64,000 nucleotides of DNA from Acetobacteraceae bacterium AT-5844. GTDB taxonomy: Bacteria > Pseudomonadota > Alphaproteobacteria > Acetobacterales > Acetobacteraceae. Of the stretch, positions 8,932 to 21,530 are shown one piece after another. The number at the start of each line of letters is the position of its first letter. Within the stretch, counting starts at the first letter, position 1. The notes below the pieces were generated by a model. That model saw nothing but the letters and a program-made list of their open reading frames with translations, had not been told where the DNA came from and did no database searches. The translations under genes and the position numbers were made by a program. The DNA lies in contig JH599949.1 in the NCBI GenBank assembly GCA_000245075.1, positions 1 to 64,000 on the forward strand, given 5' to 3'.

Positions 8932-10254
8932 TCAGAGCATCAGGCTCAGCGGATCCTCGACGACCTTCTTGAAGGCCGCGATGAACTCGGCCGCCAGCGC
9001 GCCATCGACCACGCGGTGGTCGACGGAGAGGGTGCAGGTCATCACCGTGGCGATGGCCAGCGCGCCATTCTTCACCACGGGGCGCTGCTCCCCGGCGGAG
9101 ACCGCCAGGATGCCGGCCTGCGGCGGGTTGATGATGGCGGAGAAGTCTTTCACCCCATACATCCCCATGTTGGAGATGCTGAAGCCGCCGCCCTGGAACT
9201 CCTCGGGCTTCAGCTTGCCGGACTTGGCGCGGGCAGCGAGGTCCTTCATTTCGTTGCTGATCGCGGCGAGGCCCTTCTGGTCGGCCTTGCGGACGATCGG
9301 CGTGATCAGCCCATCGGGGATGGACACGGCCACCGAGATATCGACGTCGTGGTACTGGATGATCGCATCATCGGTCCAGGACGCGTTGACGTTCGGGAAC
9401 TGCCGCAGCACGCGGGCCGCTGCCTTGATGACAAGGTCGTTGACCGAGAGCTTGAACGCGCCCGGACCTTCCTTCGGCGCACGGGAGTTGAGGTCGGCAC
9501 GCAGCTTCAGCAGCGCATCGATCTCGATATCCATCGTGACGTAGAAGTGCGGAACGGTGGATTTGCTCTCGCTCAGGCGGCGAGCGATGACCTTGCGCAT
9601 GCTGCTGTTCGGCACAGCCGTATGCGGCGCGGTGATGGTGGGGGCAGGGGCCTTTGCCGGCGCGGCGGCGGGGGCCTGGGCCGCGGCGGGCTGAGGCTGG
9701 GCGGCCGGAGCGGCAGCCTGCTTCGGAGCGGCCGAAGCGCCTTCCACATCCGCCTTCACGATGCGGCCATTGGGGCCGGAGCCCTTGATGCCGGAAAGAT
9801 CGATGCCCGCCTGCTGCGCGATGCGGCGTGCCAGCGGAGAGGCGAAGACGCGGTCGCCCTTATCGGCGGCGGGAGCGGCGGGGGCCGGCTTGTTCTCGGG
9901 CGCCGTGGCCGCCTTCGGCTCCTGCTCGCCGGGACCGGTGGCCGGCTTGCTCTCCGGCGAGGTTTCCTGCTTCGGCGCCGCCTTGGGGGCATCGCCGGAG
10001 GGAACCTCCTCGCCTTCCTCGACCAGAATGGCGATGGGGGCGTTCACCTGAACGCCCTCTGTGCCATCCTTCACCAGGATCTTGCCGAGGATACCTTCAT
10101 CCACGGCTTCGACTTCCATGGTGGCCTTGTCGGTCTCGATCTCGGCGATCACGTCGCCCGCCTTAACCGCTTCGCCCTCTTTCTTCAGCCAGCGTGCCAA
10201 AGTCCCCTCGGTCATCGTCGGGGAGAGGGCGGGCATCAGGATGTTGGTGGCCAT
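8932..10254 (-). CDS. pdhC: Pyruvate dehydrogenase E2, dihydrolipoamide acetyltransferase
   Basis: Core of the PDH complex; transfers acetyl from lipoamide to CoA. 440 aa with three parts. The N-terminal lipoyl domain has its lipoylated Lys in [15 protein letters not shown] (about residue 43). Ala/Pro/Glu-rich linkers flank a peripheral-subunit-binding domain (VFASPLARRIAQQAGIDL). The C-terminal acyltransferase domain carries the catalytic SVDHRVVDGA. Start ATG at 10254, 14 nt after the pdhB stop. Confidence 0.97.
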   Translation of the reverse strand: MATNILMPALSPTMTEGTLARWLKKEGEAVKAGDVIAEIETDKATMEVEAVDEGILGKILVKDGTEGVQVNAPIAILVEEGEEVPSGDAPKAAPKQETSPESKPATGPGEQEPKAATAPENKPAPAAPAADKGDRVFASPLARRIAQQAGIDLSGIKGSGPNGRIVKADVEGASAAPKQAAAPAAQPQPAAAQAPAAAPAKAPAPTITAPHTAVPNSSMRKVIARRLSESKSTVPHFYVTMDIEIDALLKLRADLNSRAPKEGPGAFKLSVNDLVIKAAARVLRQFPNVNASWTDDAIIQYHDVDISVAVSIPDGLITPIVRKADQKGLAAISNEMKDLAARAKSGKLKPEEFQGGGFSISNMGMYGVKDFSAIINPPQAGILAVSAGEQRPVVKNGALAIATVMTCTLSVDHRVVDGALAAEFIAAFKKVVEDPLSLML

Positions 10255-10268
10255 CGTCCCGCTTCCTC

Positions 10269-11684
<1,416 letters not shown>

Positions 11685-11685
11685 C

Positions 11686-12747
11686 TCAGCGGGCCTCCAG
11701 CAGAACGTCAGTCCACAGCTCGCTCTCATCCGGCTCCGGAGAGGTCTGCGCGAACTCGGCGGCGTCGGCCACGATGGCCTTCACCTTGTCATCCACTTCC
11801 TTGATGCGGCTCTCATCCATGCCGTTGTCCAGCAGGAGCTTGCGCACCGTCTCGATGGGGTCGTGCTGCTCGCGCATCTTCTGCACTTCTTCGCGCGTGC
11901 GGTACTTCGCCGGGTCGGACATGGAGTGGCCGCGATAGCGGTAGGTCTTCATCTCCAGGATGTAGGGGCCGTTGCCCTCGCGGCAGTGCGCCACGGCGCG
12001 CATGCCGGCCTCGCGCACGGCCTGCACGTCCATGCCGTCCACCTGCTCGCCCGGGATGCCCCAGGGGCTGCCGTCCTTGGAACGGTCCTTGGAGGCGGAG
12101 GCACGGTCGGCGCTGGTGCCCATGCCGTACTTGTTGTTCTCGATGATGAAGATGACCGGCAGCTTCATCAGGGCCGCGAGGTTGTAGCTCTCGAAGACCT
12201 GGCCCTGGTTGGCCGCGCCGTCGCCGTAATAGGTCAGGCAGACCGAGCCGTCGTTGCGGTAGGCATTGGCGAAGGCCAGGCCGGTGCCGAGAGAGACCTG
12301 GGCGCCCACGATACCGTGTCCGCCGAAGAAGCCCTTCTCGCGGCTGAACATGTGCATCGAGCCGCCCTTGCCCTTGGAGTAGCCACCGCTACGCCCGGTC
12401 AGCTCGGCCATGACACCGCGGGACTCCATACCGGTGGCCAGCATATGGCCGTGGTCGCGGTAGGAGGTGATGACCTGGTCGCCCGGCTTCAGGCACATCT
12501 GCATGCCGACGACGACCGCTTCCTGGCCGATGTAAAGATGGCAGAAGCCGCCGATGAGCCCCATGCCATAAAGCTGGCCCGCCTTTTCCTCGAATCGGCG
12601 GATGAGGAGCATGTCGTCATAGGCCTGGAGCAGCTGCTCCTGCGTGAGGCCCTCATTCTTCCGCGAAGGCCCCGACTTCGAGGGAGATGGTGCCGGCCCC
12701 GGCCTGCCGCGACGCTTGGTGGTGCCTGCTTTGGCGCCTTGGACCAT
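11686..12747 (-). CDS. pdhA: Pyruvate dehydrogenase E1 alpha subunit
   Basis: ThDP-binding alpha subunit that decarboxylates pyruvate. 353 aa; first gene of the pdhABC-GNAT-lpdA operon. The ThDP motif ([21 protein letters not shown] ... ENNKYGMGT), the phosphorylation-loop region ([15 protein letters not shown]) and GGSMHMF are visible. A Lys/Arg/Pro-rich tail of about 30 residues precedes the domain. The ATG at 12747 has a good AGGAG ribosome site. A 261-nt AT-richer upstream region carries two candidate operators, described separately. Confidence 0.97.
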   Translation of the reverse strand: MVQGAKAGTTKRRGRPGPAPSPSKSGPSRKNEGLTQEQLLQAYDDMLLIRRFEEKAGQLYGMGLIGGFCHLYIGQEAVVVGMQMCLKPGDQVITSYRDHGHMLATGMESRGVMAELTGRSGGYSKGKGGSMHMFSREKGFFGGHGIVGAQVSLGTGLAFANAYRNDGSVCLTYYGDGAANQGQVFESYNLAALMKLPVIFIIENNKYGMGTSADRASASKDRSKDGSPWGIPGEQVDGMDVQAVREAGMRAVAHCREGNGPYILEMKTYRYRGHSMSDPAKYRTREEVQKMREQHDPIETVRKLLLDNGMDESRIKEVDDKVKAIVADAAEFAQTSPEPDESELWTDVLLEAR

Positions 12748-12884
12748 ACGGCTGCTCCTGACTTTAGAGATGGCGGGCGCCGCGCGGAATTGGCGGCGCC
12801 GCAGCCACGCAGATACGTGGCGTCAGGCCGGACTGCAAGTATCCGTTGTTTGCTAAGTTATTGATGCTGCGCTGCAATACGACA

Positions 12885-12905
12885 ATTAACCGAAACTCGG
12901 TTAAT
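12885..12905. promoter_or_regulatory. Perfect inverted repeat, candidate operator upstream of pdhA
   Basis: ATTAACCGA and TCGGTTAAT arms (9 bp, perfect) separated by AAC, 138-158 nt upstream of the pdhA start, within the AT-rich promoter region. Size and spacing suit a dimeric repressor (for example TetR or MarR type). It is not followed by T residues, so it is unlikely to be a terminator for hutI. Confidence 0.55.
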
Positions 12906-12915
12906 GTCATTCCTA

Positions 12916-12931
12916 GTCTTGTATAAGATAC
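12916..12931. promoter_or_regulatory. GntR-type operator candidate upstream of pdhA
   Basis: GTCTTGTATAAGATAC, matching at 15 of 16 positions the near-palindrome GTCTTGTATAAGACAC in front of the GntR gene at 26198. Arms GTCTT/AAGAY flank a GTAT core. This strongly suggests one regulator binds both places. An alternative is that part of it (TATAAG/TATACA) forms a -10 element. Confidence 0.6.
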
Positions 12932-13008
12932 TTCTTTGGGCGCGCCAAGTCGCGAAGACCTCTTTTTTGTCTTGGAAATGTCTCGGTAAAGACGGCGTGC
13001 CGAGGACT

Positions 13009-14205
13009 TCAACGGCCATTCACGACGCGCCCGCAGGCAGGGCTGCCACCGATCCAGTAGCAGAGCTCCGCCGGACGCCCGATGCGGAACAGCGCGAGGT
13101 CGCAGCGGGTGCCGGCGCGGAGCACGCCGCGATCCGCCATCCCCAGGGCTGCCGCGGCATGCCGCGTCACGCCGAGAAGGGCCTCTTCTACCGTCAGGCG
13201 GAACAGCGTGCAGCCGAGGTTGAGCATGAGCAGCAGCGAGCGCGCCGGTGACGAGCCGGGGTTCATGTCAGTGGACAGCGCCAGGCGAAGGCCTGCTTCC
13301 CGCATCGCTGCGATATCCGGAAGCTTCTTCTCCCGGAGGAAATAGGTGGCCCCAGGCAGGAGCACCGCAACGGTCCCGGCCTCCGCCATGGCCCGCAGCC
13401 CCTCGGGATTGGCATATTCGAGGTGGTCAGCCGATAACGCACCATACCGCGCCGCCAGCGCCGCGCCGCCGAGATCGGACAACTGGTCCGCATGCAGCTT
13501 CACCGGCAGGCCGGCGTTCCTGGCCGCATCGAAAACCCAACTGGTTTCCTCTGGGGAAAATGCAATTTTCTCACAGAAAGCGTCCACCGCATTGGCCAGG
13601 CCAGCGGCCGCTGGAATGATATACCATGCCACATGCCGGGCGAAGGCGGAGGTGCCGCCCTCATAGCCGGGCGGTACAGCATGCGCGGCCAGCAGGGTGG
13701 TCGTCACCTGCACGGCCTGCTTCTCGCCCAGCCGCCGGGCCACGCGCAGCATCTTCAGCTCATTCTCCAGATCCAGCCCATAGCCGGACTTGATCTCGAC
13801 CGTTGTCACGCCCTCCGCCATCAGCCCCTGCAGCCGGGGCAGGGCGGCCTCGTACAGCGCCTCCTCACTCGCGGCGCGCGTGGCGCGCACGCTGGAGAAG
13901 ATGCCGCCGCCCTCGCGGGCGATCTGCTCGTAGGTGGCACCGGCCAGGCGCTGCTCGAACTCGGCGGCACGGTTGCCGCCGAAGACGAGATGGGTATGGC
14001 AGTCAATCAACCCCGGAAGGATCCAGGCGCCGCCGCAATCGATAACCTCAGCCGCCGCATCCGGCGGCAAATCGGCGCGCCGGCCGACCCAGGCGATGCG
14101 GCCATCCTTCGAGGCGACGGCACCATCCGGGATCTGCCCGAGCGGCGCATCCGCCGGGCCGTCCATGGTGGCGAGATGTGCGTTCAGCCAGACCCGGTCG
14201 AACAT
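13009..14205 (-). CDS. hutI: Imidazolonepropionase
   Basis: Third step of histidine degradation: hydrolyses 4-imidazolone-5-propionate to N-formimino-L-glutamate. 398 aa amidohydrolase with the metal site [12 protein letters not shown], the substrate segment [28 protein letters not shown] and STDMNPGSS. The ATG at 14205 lies 3 nt after the hutH stop, so it is the last gene of hutC-U-H-I. Confidence 0.97.
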   Translation of the reverse strand: MFDRVWLNAHLATMDGPADAPLGQIPDGAVASKDGRIAWVGRRADLPPDAAAEVIDCGGAWILPGLIDCHTHLVFGGNRAAEFEQRLAGATYEQIAREGGGIFSSVRATRAASEEALYEAALPRLQGLMAEGVTTVEIKSGYGLDLENELKMLRVARRLGEKQAVQVTTTLLAAHAVPPGYEGGTSAFARHVAWYIIPAAAGLANAVDAFCEKIAFSPEETSWVFDAARNAGLPVKLHADQLSDLGGAALAARYGALSADHLEYANPEGLRAMAEAGTVAVLLPGATYFLREKKLPDIAAMREAGLRLALSTDMNPGSSPARSLLLMLNLGCTLFRLTVEEALLGVTRHAAAALGMADRGVLRAGTRCDLALFRIGRPAELCYWIGGSPACGRVVNGR

Positions 14206-14208
14206 GTG

Positions 14209-15707
14209 TCAGACCCCGTCAGTGAAGTTGGCAAACATACCACGCTCGACCATCGCCTTCACGGCGGCGATGTCGGGCGCCATGTGGCGGTCCTCATCCC
14301 AGGGCGCGGCATGCTCCCGCACCAGCGCCACCGCTTGTTCAAGAGGAACGGATGAGGTGAGGGGGCGATGGAAGCCGATGCCCTGGGCGGCCGAGAGCAA
14401 CTCCACCGCCAGGATGCCCGCCGTGTTGTCGGCCATCTCGGCCAGGCGCAGCGCCGCGCCGGTCGCCATGCTGACATGGTCTTCCTGGTTGGCGCTGGTC
14501 GGCATGCTGTCCACGCTGCGCGGATGTGCGAGGGATTTGTTCTCGCTGGCCAGTGCCGCCGCCGTGACCTGCGCGATCATGAAGCCGGAATTCAGCCCGC
14601 CCTCACGCACAAGGAATGCCGGCAGGCCGGACAGCACGGGGTCCGTCAGCAGCGCGATGCGCCGCTCGGAAAGCGCGCCGATCTCGGCAATGGCGAGCGC
14701 GATGTTGTCCGCCGCGAAGGCCACCGGCTCCGCATGGAAGTTACCGCCGGAGAGCACTTCGCCCTCCGCCGTGACGAGGGGATTATCCGTCACCGCATTG
14801 GCCTCGCGCTCCAGCACCGTGGCGGCATGGGTAAGCTGATCGATGCAGGCACCCATCACCTGTGGCTGGCAGCGCAGGCAGTACGGGTCCTGCACGCGCG
14901 TGTCGCCAGTCCGGTGGCTTTCGCGAATGGCGCTGCCTTCCAGCAGGGCGCGCAAGGTGGCGGCGGCCTGGATCTGCCCCGGCTGGCCGCGCAGGGCGTG
15001 GATGCGAGGATCGAACGGCGTGTCGGAGCCGCGCGCGGCATCCACGCTCATGGCGCCCGCGGTCAGCGCGCTGCGCAGCAGGCCCTGGGCCTGGAACAGG
15101 CCAGAGAGGGCAAGGGCCGTGGAGACCTGCGTGCCATTCAGCAGCGCCAGCCCTTCCTTCGGGCCCAGCGCCAACGGCGCCAGGCCCAGCCGGTGCAATG
15201 CGGCGGCGCCGGTGATGATCTCACCATCGGCCAGGGCTTCTCCTTCGCCAATCAGCACGAGAGAGAGATGCGCAAGCGGCGCCAGATCGCCCGAGGCACC
15301 AACTGAGCCCTTGCTCGGAATGGCAGGCAGCACATTGGCATTGAGGAGCGCGAGCAGCGTCTCCACCACCACGGGCCGCACGGCGGATGCACCCCGCGCC
15401 AGGGACAGCGCCTTGAGCGCCAGGATCACGCGCACCACGGGCGCGGGCATGAAGGTCCCGAGGCCGGCAGCATGGCTGCGCAACAGGTTGAGTTGCAGTT
15501 TCGCCAGATCAGCACTGCCGATCCGCTGGCTCGCCAGCTTGCCGAAGCCGGTATTGACGCCATAGAGCGCCTCGCCCTGCCCGATGCGGGCGGCGAGGGC
15601 GGCCACTGAAGCCTCCATCGGCTGCTGCCAGCCTTCCGGCAATTGCAGCGCCTCGCCCTGCATGATGGCGCGAAGCTGCGCCAGGGTCGCGGTACTAGGG
15701 GCGATGA

Positions 15708-15711
<4 letters not shown>
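14209..15711 (-). CDS. hutH: Histidine ammonia-lyase
   Basis: Deaminates L-histidine to urocanate using a self-made MIO group. 500 aa. The MIO triad Ala-Ser-Gly is in [17 protein letters not shown], and the typical [27 protein letters not shown] and [10 protein letters not shown] segments are present. The ATG at 15711 overlaps the hutU stop by 4 nt (ATGA), giving coupled translation. The frame is open 75 codons upstream inside hutU, but that stretch is not HAL-like. Confidence 0.97.
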
Positions 15712-17384
<1,673 letters not shown>

Positions 17385-17398
17385 AGGTCTTGCTTCTT

Positions 17399-18118
17399 TC
17401 AACGCAAGGCACCGCCGAGGCGGTAGCGGCTTCCGGGATGGGTCAGCCAGGCCCGCGTCGCCACCAGGCGCCGCGACCAGGTGCGGCGGTGGATCAGCAG
17501 GCAGGGCTCGTCGGGAGAAATGTCCAGCGCGGCAGCAGCGGCCGCATCTGGGCGGATGGCTTCGACCACATGCTCCACACGTTCGGCCGGGGCGCAGGCC
17601 ATCAGGTGGGCATAGGGCGTGATGCGGGTGAAATCCTGCGCCAGATAGTTCGGCGCGATCAGGGGATTAACGAAACGATCCTCAAGCTGGACCGGCACGC
17701 CATTCTCCAGATGCACGACACGGCTGTGGAACAGCGGGCTGCCTTCCGGCACGCCAAAGGCAACGGCCAGGGTGGCATCGGCCGGGCGGCCTTCCAGGGA
17801 GAGCACGCGCGCGGTGTGGGTATGGCCGCGCTCGGTGATTTCCTCGGCGATATCGCGCAGTTCCAGCAGGGCGGATTGCGGCGGGCCGCCGGCGACGAAA
17901 GTGCCCACGCCTTGCACCCGCTTCAGCAGCCCGGCATCCGCCAGTTCCCGCAGGGCACGGCCCACGGTCACACGGGAATGGCCTGTCATTTTCACCAGCT
18001 CGTTTTCGGAGGGAACACGGTCCTCCGGGGACCATTCACCGCTCCGCACCCTGTCCAGGATGAAGCTCTTGATCTGCTGGTAGCGGGGGGCGGTAGGGTC
18101 GGCTTCCGTCATCGGCAT
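17399..18118 (-). CDS. hutC: HutC, GntR-family histidine-utilisation repressor
   Basis: 239 aa. The N-terminal GntR winged helix (residues about 12-75: [35 protein letters not shown]) is followed by a UTRA ligand-binding domain, which in HutC binds urocanate. First gene of the minus-strand hut operon and divergent from hutF, with a palindromic operator in between. Expected to repress both directions until urocanate accumulates, and autoregulated by position. A second in-frame ATG lies two codons in. Confidence 0.93.
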   Translation of the reverse strand: MPMTEADPTAPRYQQIKSFILDRVRSGEWSPEDRVPSENELVKMTGHSRVTVGRALRELADAGLLKRVQGVGTFVAGGPPQSALLELRDIAEEITERGHTHTARVLSLEGRPADATLAVAFGVPEGSPLFHSRVVHLENGVPVQLEDRFVNPLIAPNYLAQDFTRITPYAHLMACAPAERVEHVVEAIRPDAAAAAALDISPDEPCLLIHRRTWSRRLVATRAWLTHPGSRYRLGGALR

Positions 18119-18129
18119 GGGTTGAGCAT

Positions 18130-18145
18130 GGTTGTATTGACAACC
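18130..18145. promoter_or_regulatory. HutC operator in the hutC/hutF divergent promoter
   Basis: Perfect palindrome GGTTGT-ATTG-ACAACC in the 78-nt gap between hutC (start 18118) and hutF (start 18197). It contains the TTGTAT-N2-ACAA pattern of GntR/HutC operators. Its position 12-27 nt from the hutC start fits direct blockage of both promoters. Confidence 0.75.
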
Positions 18146-18196
18146 TCAGTCAACCTGGAAACGATACATCTGCCGCCCAGAGGGGAACCGCTGCCC

Positions 18197-19576
18197 ATGA
18201 CGCTTTTCCACGCCGCCTCCGCCCTCCTGTCCAATGGCTGGGCGCACGATGTGCTGGTGGAGGCCGACGAGGGCGGCACCATCCGCGCCGTCACGCCGGG
18301 CATGGCCCCCGGCGAGGCGCGGCGGCTGCGGGGGGCGATTATTCCCGGCGTGCCCAACCTGCACTCCCATGCCTTTCAGCGGGCCATGGCCGGGCTGGCC
18401 GAGCGCCGCTCCCCACCGGAAGCGCGGGATGCCGAGGGCGGCGAGGACTCTTTCTGGACCTGGCGCCAGACCATGTACCGCTTCGTGCACCGCTTCACGC
18501 CGGAGGATGCGGAGGCCGTCGCCGCGCAGCTCTATGCCGAGTGCCTGGAATGGGGCTTCACGAGCATCGCGGAATTCCACTACCTGCACCACCAGCCGGA
18601 CGGCACGCCCTATGCCGCGCCGGCCGAGATGGCCCTGCGGCATCTGGAAGCCTCGCGGCAGGCCGGCATCGGCCTCACGATGCTGCCGAGCCTCTACCGT
18701 TATGGCGGGATTTTCGGAAAGGAGCCGGTTCCCGGGCAGCGCCGCTTCCTGAATGACCTCGATGGCTACTGGCGCATTGTCGAGGATATCCGCGCCGCCA
18801 TTGCGGGCGATTCACAGGCCGGTCTTGGCCTCGCGCCACACTCGCTTCGGGCGGTGTCGCCAGACATGCTGGCCGAGGTCTCCCGCTTCGAAGGGCCGAT
18901 CCACATCCACGCGGCGGAGCAGAGGCGGGAGGTGGCCGAGTGCCAAGCCGCGACCGGCGCCCGCCCGGTGGAATGGCTGCTGGCCAACATGCCGCTCGAC
19001 GAACGGTGGTGCCTGATCCACTCGACGCATATGACGGAGGAGGAAGCCACGGCCCTGGCACGCAGCGGTGCCGTGGCCGGGCTGTGCCCGACGACCGAGG
19101 CGTCGCTCGGGGATGGCATTTTCGGTTATCCGGCTTATGCGAAAGCAAACGGGCGGTTTGGTTTCGGCACTGACAGCCATGTCGGCACCTCGCCACGGGA
19201 CGAAATGCGCCAGTTGGAAACCAGCCAGCGCCTCGCTCACAACACCCGCTCTGTCGTGACGGATGTGGAGCGCCCGCATCCAGGCCGGAATCTGCTGGAG
19301 GCCGCTCTGCAAGGCGGCGCGCAGGTCAGCGCCCGGGCCATTGGCGGCATCGCCCCCGGCCTGCGCTGCGATCTGGTGGAACTCGACCACGAGCATCCCG
19401 CCCTGCTCGGCCTACATGAGGACAGGCTGCTGGACGCCTGGGTCTTCAACGGCCAGGGTAATCCAGTCCGCACGGTGGTCGTAGGCGGCCGGGTGGTGGT
19501 GGCCGATGGCCGCCATATCTTCCGCGAGGACATCGCCGCCCGCTTCCGCGCCGCCATGGAAAGGCTGACCGCATGA
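18197..19576 (+). CDS. hutF: Formimidoylglutamate deiminase
   Basis: Converts N-formimino-L-glutamate to N-formyl-L-glutamate and ammonia, the first step of the two-step HutF/HutG branch. 459 aa amidohydrolase with the metal site GVPNLHSHAFQRAM, IHIHAAEQ, LIHSTHM and GTDSHVGTSP. The ATG at 18197 follows GAGGGGAACC. The frame is open far upstream through hutC's complement, which is discarded. The next enzyme, HutG, is absent from the window; hutF instead overlaps a GNAT gene. Confidence 0.95.
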   Translation: MTLFHAASALLSNGWAHDVLVEADEGGTIRAVTPGMAPGEARRLRGAIIPGVPNLHSHAFQRAMAGLAERRSPPEARDAEGGEDSFWTWRQTMYRFVHRFTPEDAEAVAAQLYAECLEWGFTSIAEFHYLHHQPDGTPYAAPAEMALRHLEASRQAGIGLTMLPSLYRYGGIFGKEPVPGQRRFLNDLDGYWRIVEDIRAAIAGDSQAGLGLAPHSLRAVSPDMLAEVSRFEGPIHIHAAEQRREVAECQAATGARPVEWLLANMPLDERWCLIHSTHMTEEEATALARSGAVAGLCPTTEASLGDGIFGYPAYAKANGRFGFGTDSHVGTSPRDEMRQLETSQRLAHNTRSVVTDVERPHPGRNLLEAALQGGAQVSARAIGGIAPGLRCDLVELDHEHPALLGLHEDRLLDAWVFNGQGNPVRTVVVGGRVVVADGRHIFREDIAARFRAAMERLTA

Positions 19577-20412
19577 CGCTCCCTATCCGTGTCGCGTCCC
19601 AGGCCGATCTGGACCGCATGGTCGATTGGGCGGCGCGAGAGGGATGGAACCCCGGGCTCTCCGACGCCGTGGCCTTCTTCACCGCCGACCCGGGCGGCTT
19701 CCTGGTGGCGGAAGACGAGGCCGGCATGGCCGGCTGTATTTCGGCCGTGCGTTACGGCGCCGGCTTCGGCTTCATCGGCTTCTACATCGTCCGAGCCGAG
19801 CTTCGCGGGCGGGGGATCGGCATCGCCCTCTGGCGCGAGGCCATGGAGAGGCTGAAGGGAAGGGCCGTCGGGCTGGATGGCGTGGTCGCGCAGCAGGCGA
19901 ATTACCGGCGCTCGGGCTTTGAGCTCGCGTGGCGGAATGTCCGCTACGGCGCTGCTGCGCCGCGTCAGGTCGAGGGCGGTACGGGCGAGATTGTCCCCGC
20001 CTCGGCCGTGCCGGCGGAGGCGATAGCGGCACTGGATGCGACGGTCTTCCCCGCGCCGCGTGCCGATTTCCTGCGGGCCTGGCTTTCGGCGCCGGGGCAC
20101 CGTGCCCTGGCGGTGATGCGGGCTGGCGAACTGGCCGCGTTCGGCGTGATCCGCCGCTGCCGGGAGGGCGCCAAGATCGGACCGCTCACGGCCGTTGATG
20201 CGGCCGCCGCGCGGGCCCTGTTCAACGCCCTGATCGAAGGTGCCACTGGCCCGCTCTTTCTCGACCTGCCGCAACCCAATGCGGAGGCCGTGGCACTCGC
20301 GGAGGCTGCCGGCATGGAACCCGTCTTCGAAACAGCGCGGATGTATGCCGGCAACCCGCCCGCCGTGATGCGGGAGCGCATCTTCGGCGTGGCGAGCTTC
20401 GAGCTGGGCTGA
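19573..20412 (+). CDS. GNAT family N-acetyltransferase with YitH-like C-terminal domain
   Basis: 279 aa. Residues 1-130 form a GNAT domain with the acetyl-CoA loop ELRGRGIGIALW and ANYRRSGFE. Residues about 140-279 form a second, GNAT-related half (GELAAFGVIRRCREGAKIGPL) as in YitH-type proteins. The start ATGA overlaps the hutF stop by 4 nt, so the two are translationally coupled and probably share HutC control. Substrate unknown; context suggests a compound met during histidine catabolism, but that is inference. Confidence 0.85.
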   Translation: MTLPIRVASQADLDRMVDWAAREGWNPGLSDAVAFFTADPGGFLVAEDEAGMAGCISAVRYGAGFGFIGFYIVRAELRGRGIGIALWREAMERLKGRAVGLDGVVAQQANYRRSGFELAWRNVRYGAAAPRQVEGGTGEIVPASAVPAEAIAALDATVFPAPRADFLRAWLSAPGHRALAVMRAGELAAFGVIRRCREGAKIGPLTAVDAAAARALFNALIEGATGPLFLDLPQPNAEAVALAEAAGMEPVFETARMYAGNPPAVMRERIFGVASFELG

Positions 20413-20429
20413 GCGGCGCGGGCTCAGCC
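20407..20429. terminator. Hairpin spanning convergent stop codons
   Basis: GGCTGAGC / GCTCAGCC (8-bp perfect arms, 7-nt loop) covers the end of the GNAT gene and the end of the convergent dipeptidase gene, which are only 11 nt apart. Likely a shared bidirectional terminator; there is no U-tract. Confidence 0.5.
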
Positions 20430-21449
20430 GCCTGCTGCCACCCCTTCGGCGGCGCGCATGCAGCGCAGGAAGTTGCCCGACCAGAGCTGGCCAATCTGCA
20501 ACGGGTCGTAGCCCCGGCGCAGAAGTTCTGCTGTGAGGTTCAGGCTCTCCGACGCATCCCGCCAGCCTTCGACGCCACCACCGCCGTCGAAATCGGAGGA
20601 GATGCCCACATGCTCCAGCCCGATACGCTTCACGGCGTAATCCACATGGTCCGCCATATCGGCGACGCTGGCGCGGTGGCGGCCATCGGCATCGGCATTG
20701 CGCAGGAAGGCCGGCACGGCGGTGACCTGCACGACCCCGCCCACCGAGGCGATGGCGTCGAGCTGCTCGTCATCCAGGTTGCGCGGATGGTCGCGCAGCG
20801 TGCGGCAGCAAGTGTGGGTGGCTACGACGGGCGATTGGGAGAGGGCCACCGCTTCCATCATGGCGCTCTTGGCGACATGGGAGATGTCCACCAGCAGCCC
20901 CAGCTTGTTCATCTCGGCAATGGCAGCGCGGCCAAGCGGCGACAGGCCGCCATGCAGAGTGGGGGCGTCACCCAGGCCCGGCAGCGGAATGGCGGAGTCG
21001 GCAAGCTGGTTGTGCCCGTTATGCGTCAGGGTGACGTAGCAGGCACCCAGCCCCCGCCACAGCGCCAGGCGGGAGATATCCTCACCCATCGCATAGCCGT
21101 TCTCGACCGCCAGCAGCACCGCGGTGCCGGGCTGGGCACGTGCGAATTCCACGTCCGTCGAGCGGCTGGCGATGCGGCGGTCCCCGCCCGCTGCCGTGTC
21201 GCGGATGGTGCGCAGCATCGCCTCGGCACGGGCACCGGCGGCCTGATATCCCTCCGCAGTGCGGGGGCCCTGCGGCAGATAGGCGGCGAAGACCACCGCC
21301 TTCAGCCCGCCCTTGGTCATCTTCGGGTAGTCCACGCAGCGTGACGTCTCGCCGCGTGGGTCCGGGGTCTCCGGCCAGGGGATATCGACATGCGTGTCGA
21401 GAGTCAGCGTCGCCGCGTGTAGCTCAGCCAGCTTCTGGGTCTCGGGCAT
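20424..21449 (-). CDS. M19 family (renal-type) dipeptidase
   Basis: Zinc dipeptidase that typically cleaves dipeptides, including those with a C-terminal D-residue. 341 aa with no signal peptide, so predicted cytoplasmic. M19 motifs: DTHVDIPW (His-x-Asp ligands), the bridging Glu in AVENGYAMG, THNGHN, DISHVA, ATHTCC and SSDFDGGGG. It lies 81 nt after the C39-like gene in a same-strand group with a peptide-binding protein and a beta-lactamase-like hydrolase. Confidence 0.93.
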   Translation of the reverse strand: MPETQKLAELHAATLTLDTHVDIPWPETPDPRGETSRCVDYPKMTKGGLKAVVFAAYLPQGPRTAEGYQAAGARAEAMLRTIRDTAAGGDRRIASRSTDVEFARAQPGTAVLLAVENGYAMGEDISRLALWRGLGACYVTLTHNGHNQLADSAIPLPGLGDAPTLHGGLSPLGRAAIAEMNKLGLLVDISHVAKSAMMEAVALSQSPVVATHTCCRTLRDHPRNLDDEQLDAIASVGGVVQVTAVPAFLRNADADGRHRASVADMADHVDYAVKRIGLEHVGISSDFDGGGGVEGWRDASESLNLTAELLRRGYDPLQIGQLWSGNFLRCMRAAEGVAAGG

Positions 21450-21530
21450 CGGGTGAGGGTCCGGCGCTTTTTTGTCAGACCCAAGCCATCCACCGCCCGT
21501 GCCGGGCCGTCAACTCCCGCGACACTTTTA

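Larger units (their letters stand above)
12748..13008 (-). promoter_or_regulatory. pdhA operon promoter region
   Basis: 261 nt between hutI (same strand, ending at 13009) and pdhA. It is clearly AT-richer than its surroundings around 12840-12930. It holds a perfect 9-bp inverted repeat (12885-12905) and a GntR-like near-palindrome (12916-12931). No confident -35/-10 pair was assigned, and no hutI terminator was recognised. An 82-codon open frame across it is rejected as a gene. Confidence 0.6.

Noticed and set aside
12885-12905. CtrA-type binding site (TTAA-N7-TTAA) at the pdhA palindrome
   Set aside because: The TTAA half-sites are 11 nt apart, not 7, and the repeat is inverted.
12764-13012. 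82-codon minus-strand open frame in the pdhA promoter region
   Set aside because: It overlaps the inverted repeat and GntR-like site, lacks a ribosome site and has no protein-like pattern.
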